Of a DNA stretch of 20,298 nt, positions 15,895 to 20,298 are shown one piece after another. Position 1 is the first letter of the stretch, and each line of letters opens with the position of its first letter. Source of the stretch: CAYVBJ01 sp964415185 (GTDB taxonomy: Bacteria > Bacteroidota > Rhodothermia > Balneolales > Balneolaceae); the NCBI GenBank assembly GCA_964415185.1, contig CAYPZI010000046.1, forward strand, positions 1-20,298, in the 5' to 3' direction. Position numbers and translations under genes: made by a program. The notes under the pieces were generated by a model. The model was not told the DNA's origin. It ran no database searches and saw only the letters and a list, made by a program, of their open reading frames with translations.

Positions 15895-17178
15895 ATGACC
15901 GAGTCAATACTTATATTATTTACGATTCTGATAAGCGGTTTTTTTTCAGGATCAGAAATTGCATTTGTGACAGCAAACAAGCTGAAACTTGAAATCGAAT
16001 CCCGAAAAAACACATTCAGTGCAAAAGCCATTTCTTTCTTTTCTAAAAAGCCGGGTACTTTTTTGACTACCACCCTGGTGGGCAATAACATCATCAATGT
16101 GATTTATGCCACTCTAATGGCGCTTTTTCTTGTAGAACCGATCGAATTAATTTATAGCATATTTTTTGAGGGATCTCCATCCATTGCTACAATTTTACTG
16201 GCACAAACACTTATTGCCTCCGTAATCATTATGATTTTCGGTGAAATCCTGCCTAAAGCCATCTACCGGATACAAGCGGATACAATGGTGAAATTTGTCG
16301 CAATTCCATTGTTTATCCTGAATTACATTCTTCGTCCGCTGATCGTGATTGCAAATTCCACGTCCGACTTTCTTGTAAAAATCCTGAAAACCGGAACCGA
16401 AAGAAGCGATAAAATTTTCAGGCGCCAGGATGTCGAAATGATCTTCAAGGAGCTTTCCGATTCAGGGGGAAATGAAAACTTTGATAAAGAAGATTCCGAA
16501 ATACTGCAAAATGTACTCGATCTCTCTTCCAAACGTGTAAAAGACACAATGGTCCCACGCACGGAAATTGTGGCTGTCGAAAAAAATGAGACCCTTGAGA
16601 ATGTTCAGAAAATGTTTATCACTTCCGGTTATTCCAAACTGCCGGTTTACCAGGATACGATTGACGATGTAATAGGTGTTGTATTTGCCTATGACCTGTT
16701 CAATGATCCCGCCAGCCTCGCAGAAATCATCCGCCCTGTAAAATTGATTCCCTCAAGCAAGAAATCAAAAGATCTGCTTACCGAATTCAGACAAAGCAAC
16801 AGTTCGGTCGCGATCGTAATAGATGAATACGGAGGAACAGCGGGAATGATTACAATTGAAGACCTCATAGAAGAGGTTGTAGGCGATATTCAGGATGAAT
16901 ACGATACCGAGGACGAAGTGATGAAACGGATTGCTCCGGGTACCTACATCCTGAGCGGAAACGTGGAACTCGATGAACTTGAGGAGAAATATCCGGAAAT
17001 CGAATTGCAGGATGAAAAAGATGAATTTGAGACTGTAGCCGGTTATATAATCAACCATATCGGAAGGATTCCGAAAGTTAATGAAGAACTTTTAATTCAC
17101 GGCAATAAGTTCATAATCAGCAAGGCAACTCCAAATAAACTGGATACGGTAAAACTGATTCTGATGCGTGAAGAATAA
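15895..17178 (+). CDS. CNNM/CorC-type membrane protein (DUF21-CBS-CorC_HlyC)
   Basis: Inner-membrane protein of the HlyC/CorC (hemolysin family) or CNNM group, linked in known cases to Mg2+ or cation efflux and tolerance. Of 427 residues, the N-terminal DUF21 domain has about four hydrophobic segments (about 5-25, 57-80, 98-118, 131-153) with the conserved SGFFSGSEIAF (14-24) and GEILPKA (116-122). Next come a CBS pair (about 215-335; VKDTMVPRTEI starts it, and DEYGGTAGMIT with EDLIEEVVGDI closes it), which binds adenine nucleotides in relatives, and a C-terminal CorC_HlyC domain (about 345-425). The ATG at 15895 lies 48 bases after the hydratase stop. Transport direction is not known from sequence. 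It continues the rightward gene run. Confidence 0.92.
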   Translation: MTESILILFTILISGFFSGSEIAFVTANKLKLEIESRKNTFSAKAISFFSKKPGTFLTTTLVGNNIINVIYATLMALFLVEPIELIYSIFFEGSPSIATILLAQTLIASVIIMIFGEILPKAIYRIQADTMVKFVAIPLFILNYILRPLIVIANSTSDFLVKILKTGTERSDKIFRRQDVEMIFKELSDSGGNENFDKEDSEILQNVLDLSSKRVKDTMVPRTEIVAVEKNETLENVQKMFITSGYSKLPVYQDTIDDVIGVVFAYDLFNDPASLAEIIRPVKLIPSSKKSKDLLTEFRQSNSSVAIVIDEYGGTAGMITIEDLIEEVVGDIQDEYDTEDEVMKRIAPGTYILSGNVELDELEEKYPEIELQDEKDEFETVAGYIINHIGRIPKVNEELLIHGNKFIISKATPNKLDTVKLILMREE

Positions 17179-17248
17179 TTACTGCATTATCTTTTGAAAT
17201 AATCCGTATAGCACAATTTACCCGGCAGCTTAATTTTTTGAAAAATTT

Positions 17249-18973
17249 ATGATTGACAGATATCCAACCTGGGCTCAGGAGTTTGCAAAAAAGTATCTTG
17301 GCAGGACTATGAATCAGTTTGTTCTTCACGGCAACATTCACGACCTGGTGGATGTGCACAGGGAAGATGATTCAAATAATTACGAACGTCTTAAAACATT
17401 TCTTGCAAATGATTTTTTCGGTGCCAGGGATTTTGTGATTTTTTATGATCGGGCTTCGGGTATCTATTTCCGCGACCAGGATTCACAAACGGATTTCAAC
17501 CAGGCTATAGCCGGCCGCGATACGATTGCAGGCACCGATTATGCTAAAAAACTTCCCAAGGATCCGGTCGGCGTTTTTTCGGTGCTTGAACAGTACCTCC
17601 GTTCACGGCTCAACTCACAAAATAGTGTTGCCCTTATCATTGATCACGCTGAAACCATCGTCCCGATGAACGAGGCCGGCAGTACAGGTACAGAAGACCG
17701 GAATTCGCTTGTCTATCTGCTAAAATGGGCGCATGACCCACTATTCCTTGCTGCGGACTTTACCACGGTTCTCATCACGGAAAATTTGGGCGACCTGAAC
17801 AAAACCCTTGTCCAAAATCCCTACACCTCGGAAATTAAAATTCAGTTTCCGGACGAAAATGCCCGGCTTGCATTTATACAATCCGAATTTTCCGGTGAAG
17901 AAAAAAAAGAAATATCGGATGTGTCACTTCCCGTGCTTGCACAGCAAACTGCAGGACTCAATTTTGTAAACCTTCGCGGCATCATCTCAAATGCCAGGGA
18001 AAACCGTGATAGAATTACGTACAAAAAACTTTCCGATGTTAAAAAGGAGCTTATAGAGGCAGAAGCTTACGGTTTACTGGAATTTATAGAAACTGGCTAT
18101 ACCCTTGACAACGTTGCAGGACATGCCAAAGCCAAAATTCACCTTCGGGAAGCGGTACAAGCTCTTAAAAACGGCCGGCAGGATGTTATCCCGATGGGTT
18201 ACCTGATTTGTGGGCCGGTAGGAACAGGCAAAACGTTTCTTGTTACCTGTTTTGCAGGTGAAATCGGGATCCCAATGGTTAAATTGAAGAATTTCAGAAG
18301 CCAGTGGCAGGGAGTAACCGAGGGAAACCTGCAAAAGATTTTGGGACTTTTGAAGGCGATGGCTCCCGTCGCGGTTATGATTGACGAAGCAGACGCCTAT
18401 CTCGGCGACCGTGCCGCCAGCGGCGACAGCGGAGTCTCGAGCCGTGTATTTTCACAAATTGCCTCATTTATGAGTGATACGGCTAACCGTGGACGCATCA
18501 TCTGGTTTTTGATGACAGCCCGGCCCGATCTCATGCCCGTAGACCTGAAGCGCCAGGGACGCGCCGAAGAACACCTTGCCCTTTTTCCGCCGGATACCAA
18601 AGAAGAGCGAACCGAGCTTTTCAATGCCATGAAAAAGAAAACAGGACTTATTATGTCCGAGGATTATATTCCTGCATCCGTTCTTAGCGGAAAAAACAGT
18701 TACTCGGGTGCGGATATGGAAGCTGCACTCACAAGAGCAAAATTCAGGGCTGCCACCGGCAACCTGGAAAAAGTTACACCTGCCATCATGGATGAAGTAT
18801 TTGATGATTTTTTGCCTCCGACTTATCCCGATGAGGTTGAATTGCAGACATTAAATGCCGTTCTTGAGTGTACCTCCAAAGCCCTGTTGCCTGAAAAGTA
18901 CCAAAAAACAGACCGGGGTACATTGCTCAAAAAAATTGACGAAATTAAATTGCGTGTCAGCAACCGACGATGA
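17249..18973 (+). CDS. AAA+ ATPase with degenerate first ATPase domain, Ycf46-like
   Basis: 574 residues, soluble. The first part (about 1-265) looks like a degenerate ATPase domain: VALIIDHAETI (127-137) resembles a Walker B strand and TVLITEN (173-179) a sensor-1 strand, but there is no Walker A. The second (about 285-525) is an active classic-type AAA domain: Walker A GPVGTGKT (322-329), pore-loop aromatic Trp353 in RSQWQGVTEG, Walker B VAVMIDEAD (374-382), ARPD at 424-427, arginine fingers Arg435 and Arg438 (KRQGR), and sensor-2 SGADMEAAL. The usual sensor-1 Asn (TNRPD) is Ala424. The layout recalls Ycf46-like ATPases; the substrate is unknown. It starts 70 bases after the CNNM stop, where AATTTTT-TG-AAAAATT (17232-17247) sits against the ATG. 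It overlaps pheA by 4 bases. Confidence 0.82.
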   Translation: MIDRYPTWAQEFAKKYLGRTMNQFVLHGNIHDLVDVHREDDSNNYERLKTFLANDFFGARDFVIFYDRASGIYFRDQDSQTDFNQAIAGRDTIAGTDYAKKLPKDPVGVFSVLEQYLRSRLNSQNSVALIIDHAETIVPMNEAGSTGTEDRNSLVYLLKWAHDPLFLAADFTTVLITENLGDLNKTLVQNPYTSEIKIQFPDENARLAFIQSEFSGEEKKEISDVSLPVLAQQTAGLNFVNLRGIISNARENRDRITYKKLSDVKKELIEAEAYGLLEFIETGYTLDNVAGHAKAKIHLREAVQALKNGRQDVIPMGYLICGPVGTGKTFLVTCFAGEIGIPMVKLKNFRSQWQGVTEGNLQKILGLLKAMAPVAVMIDEADAYLGDRAASGDSGVSSRVFSQIASFMSDTANRGRIIWFLMTARPDLMPVDLKRQGRAEEHLALFPPDTKEERTELFNAMKKKTGLIMSEDYIPASVLSGKNSYSGADMEAALTRAKFRAATGNLEKVTPAIMDEVFDDFLPPTYPDEVELQTLNAVLECTSKALLPEKYQKTDRGTLLKKIDEIKLRVSNRR

Positions 18974-20121
18974 AAGAAAAAGATGCACTTGAATCCATCA
19001 GGGAAGCCATAGACAACCTTGATCAAACCATTGTAAATGCACTGGGTGAGCGACAAAAAATCGTTCAGAAGGTGATTTCCGACAAACTCCAATCCTCCAG
19101 GGAAATTCGTGATCCCGACCGCGAAGAGGCGGTTCTGAACCGGATCAGGACATTGGCCAAGGAGAGCGGGATGGACCCGTTTTTCATCGAACAGCTTTTC
19201 AGGGAAATCATCCACCATTCCGTCCGGTACCAGACGCACGTGCTGCTGGATACGCAAAACGACAAAGCTGCCGATACCAAAATTTCAGTTGCTTTCCAGG
19301 GTACGGATGGTGCCTTCAGCCATATGGCGGCTCTGCGCCATTTCGAGCACCGGTACGACCAGGTTGAGTGCATCGGTTTCACAACCTTCAGGCAGGCAGC
19401 CGAAGCCGTTGAAAATAACGACGTGGATGTTGCATTGCTTCCGATCGAAAACACAACGGCCGGATCCATTAACGATACCTACGACCTGCTTGGCGAGAAG
19501 CATCTCTATATTGCCGGCGAAGAGGTATTGCGAATCATTCACTGCCTGATGGCACCCGAACCTGTGAAGATTGGAAATATACGGCGTATTTTATCCCATC
19601 CACAGGCCATTGCGCAATGCAGCAAGTTTTTATATAAACTGCCGCGATGCCACGTCGAATCGTACTTTGATACGGCCATGGCTGCGCGAAAAGTGAGGGA
19701 CGATGCCGACCTCTCGCAGGCAGCCATCGCAAGCTCATATGCAGCCGAGCTGTACAGGCTTCATATTATCAAAAGGGATATCATCAACCAGGAAGAAAAT
19801 TTTACCCGTTTTGTAGTGGTAAGCCGTGATGAGCTGATTTGCGACCCGCAGATTACCTGCAAAACATCTCTCATGTTTACAACTTCGCATGATAAAGGAG
19901 CGTTGCTGAATTGCCTGAATGTAATCGGTGACCACGGTATCAATATGGCCAAAATCGAATCGCGTCCTCGCCCCAACCATCCGTGGCAGTACCTGTTCTA
20001 TCTTGACATTGAAGGTAACCTGCAGGAACCTGCTGTTGATGCGGCCATTAAAAAATTGCGCACCAAGGCCCAGAATCTGAAAGTATTCGGGAGCTATCCG
20101 GCCAAACAGGGTGAGTGGTGA
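18970..20121 (+). CDS. pheA: bifunctional chorismate mutase/prephenate dehydratase
   Basis: Two steps of phenylalanine synthesis in one cytoplasmic protein of 383 residues: chorismate to prephenate, then to phenylpyruvate. The AroQ chorismate mutase domain (1-90) keeps all active-site residues at E. coli PheA positions: Arg11, Arg28, Lys39, Asp48, Arg51, Glu52 and Gln88. The prephenate dehydratase domain (about 104-285) has FQGTDGAFSH (109-118), LPIENTTAGS (157-166), SHPQAI (209-214) and the catalytic TRF (279-281). The C-terminal ACT domain has GALL (310-313) and ESRP (330-333), the phenylalanine-binding texts, so feedback inhibition by Phe is expected. The ATG overlaps the ATPase stop (ATGA at 18970-18973), implying translational coupling. 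No leader peptide or attenuator is visible upstream. Confidence 0.96.
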   Translation: MKEKDALESIREAIDNLDQTIVNALGERQKIVQKVISDKLQSSREIRDPDREEAVLNRIRTLAKESGMDPFFIEQLFREIIHHSVRYQTHVLLDTQNDKAADTKISVAFQGTDGAFSHMAALRHFEHRYDQVECIGFTTFRQAAEAVENNDVDVALLPIENTTAGSINDTYDLLGEKHLYIAGEEVLRIIHCLMAPEPVKIGNIRRILSHPQAIAQCSKFLYKLPRCHVESYFDTAMAARKVRDDADLSQAAIASSYAAELYRLHIIKRDIINQEENFTRFVVVSRDELICDPQITCKTSLMFTTSHDKGALLNCLNVIGDHGINMAKIESRPRPNHPWQYLFYLDIEGNLQEPAVDAAIKKLRTKAQNLKVFGSYPAKQGEW

Positions 20122-20176
20122 ATAAGTGAAAACGCAAAACTGAAAAGTGAAAGGGGAAATAATAGTTACAAAATGC

Positions 20177-20201
20177 AATTACATTAGAAGTAATTCCATT
20201 T
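20177..20201 (+). terminator. weak possible terminator after pheA
   Basis: AATTAC (20177-20182) and GTAATT (20190-20195) can form a 6-bp stem with a 7-base loop, followed by CCATTTTT. The stem is AT-rich and weak. No other terminator is visible before the window end, where nothing convincing is coded. Confidence 0.3.
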
Positions 20202-20298
20202 TTACTCTGATTAAAAAAGCAGGATCTAGCAAATCAAAAAGAACATCATAAGCGGATGAGTTTTAAGGAGAAAAATGAATAGCTTCTGAAGTTGTTTG

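Noticed and set aside
19735..20178. 147-codon leftward open frame over the end of pheA
   Set aside because: Shadow of the ACT and dehydratase regions of pheA, whose motifs are all intact on the other strand.
20275..20289. AGGAG followed by ATG and four codons at the right edge
   Set aside because: The frame stops after four codons; no longer frame opens before the window ends, so a gene or leader peptide cannot be supported.

Overview
The window reads as chromosomal DNA from a member of the Bacteroidota in the broad sense; a Balneolota/Rhodothermota-type organism is my best guess. This is inferred from the 6-bladed beta-propeller lipoprotein, the gene family variants, moderate GC, and mostly weak or absent Shine-Dalgarno sites. 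No rRNA, tRNA, CRISPR array, transposase or prophage gene was seen, and most genes are ordinary housekeeping or envelope genes.

Layout. (1) 1-1325: the tail of an unrecognised open frame runs in from the left and converges on a leftward, AT-rich gene for a beta-propeller lipoprotein. (2) 1326-1983: a 658-base gap with three different short-period degenerate repeats. (3) 1984-2368: thioredoxin with a clear intrinsic terminator. (4) 2520-8051: a tripartite RND efflux operon (membrane fusion protein, RND pump, TolC-type outer membrane factor), with the pump and TolC genes overlapping. (5) 8035-9768, leftward: glutamate dehydrogenase followed by a small RsbW/SpoIIAB-like ATP-binding protein whose 3' end overlaps the TolC gene. 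(6) 9769-10233: a gap with two perfect palindromes next to the dehydrogenase start and a GC-rich foldable element. (7) 10234-11376, leftward: erythronate-4-phosphate dehydrogenase (pdxB), divergent from (8) 11504-12856, thymidine phosphorylase (deoA). (9) 12929-20121: seven rightward genes in a row: PspA/IM30, a soluble coiled-coil protein, a two-TM coiled-coil protein, enoyl-CoA hydratase, a CNNM/CorC-type membrane protein, an AAA+ ATPase with a degenerate first ATPase domain, and the fused chorismate mutase/prephenate dehydratase (pheA).

How the genes may work together. The efflux genes form a complete pump on their own. Glutamate dehydrogenase and the ATP-binding protein look co-transcribed, but a functional link is unproven. 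The most interesting part is the last cluster. PspA belongs to the ESCRT-III superfamily, and it sits with two unrecognised coiled-coil proteins (one membrane-anchored), a CBS-domain membrane protein and an AAA+ ATPase whose second domain has classic-AAA features, including an aromatic pore loop and paired arginine fingers. This is a plausible envelope-maintenance module, analogous in parts to ESCRT-III/Vps4. Two metabolic genes (enoyl-CoA hydratase, pheA) are woven into it. The module reading is inference; the individual family calls for PspA, enoyl-CoA hydratase, CNNM and PheA are firm.
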